The notes under the pieces are model-generated. The model saw only the letters and a program-made list of their open reading frames with translations, did not search any database and had not been told where the DNA came from. The translations under genes and the position numbers were made by a program. A DNA stretch of 64,000 nucleotides from Lates calcarifer (Eukaryota > Chordata > Actinopteri > Centropomidae), in assembly GCF_001640805.2 (NCBI RefSeq), contig NC_066850.1:15334046-15398045 (forward strand), given 5' to 3'. Positions 63,933 to 64,000 of this stretch are shown piece by piece; the first letter of the stretch is position 1, and each line of letters opens with the position of its first letter.

Positions 63933-64000
63933 GCAAGTCAGATTTCTGTTAAAACACTGATGTCACCTTCGCTGTGATATATCAGAGTCTAACAATCTTG

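Overview
The window looks like teleost fish nuclear DNA, probably a percomorph. Genes have short exons with GT-AG introns. Teleost-type repeats are scattered through it, and it carries families typical of fish: a PYD-FISNA-NACHT-LRR-B30.2 immune receptor, a tandem NXPE cluster and a fibrinogen-domain lectin. No RNA genes or CRISPR arrays were seen. Exon coordinates were placed by eye from splice sites and checked by phase addition. Gene names rest on protein motifs I recognise, not on a database search.

Positions 1-33,500 are a repeat-rich NXPE (neurexophilin / PC-esterase) tandem array. Two complete six-exon copies (7,840-11,877 and 21,432-27,469, 552 residues each) are followed by a broken third copy (30,530-32,031). 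Older noncoding duplications lie upstream of copy A. Between the copies are a lone copine exon, a LINE tail, a possible solo LTR and a C-terminal fragment of an unidentified protein. Two near-identical ~520 bp elements sit at different places in the two units. A decayed hAT transposon lies inside intron 4 of copy B. Exons 2, 5 and 6 of A and B are almost identical while the rest has diverged, which suggests gene conversion.

Positions 33,500-46,000 hold two minus-strand innate-immunity genes. The first is a secreted fibrinogen-related-domain protein (six coding exons including a 28-nt one). The second is an NLR with an N-terminal PYD and a C-terminal PRY-SPRY domain. Its NACHT exon carries a 1-nt frameshift and one LRR exon has lost its splice donor, so it may be a pseudogene.

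Positions 46,700-64,000 are a housekeeping block. SELENOO (minus, nine exons) ends with an in-frame TGA read as selenocysteine two codons before the stop. Head-to-head with it is a plus-strand gene joining a TIN2 (TINF2) N-terminal domain to a large C2H2 zinc-finger array. APEX1 (minus, four coding exons, complete) converges on that gene and is itself head-to-head with OSGEP (plus, first coding exon only), an arrangement also known in mammals. The most unusual item is the TIN2-domain/zinc-finger fusion gene with its internally duplicated finger module, next to DNA-repair and tRNA-modification genes.
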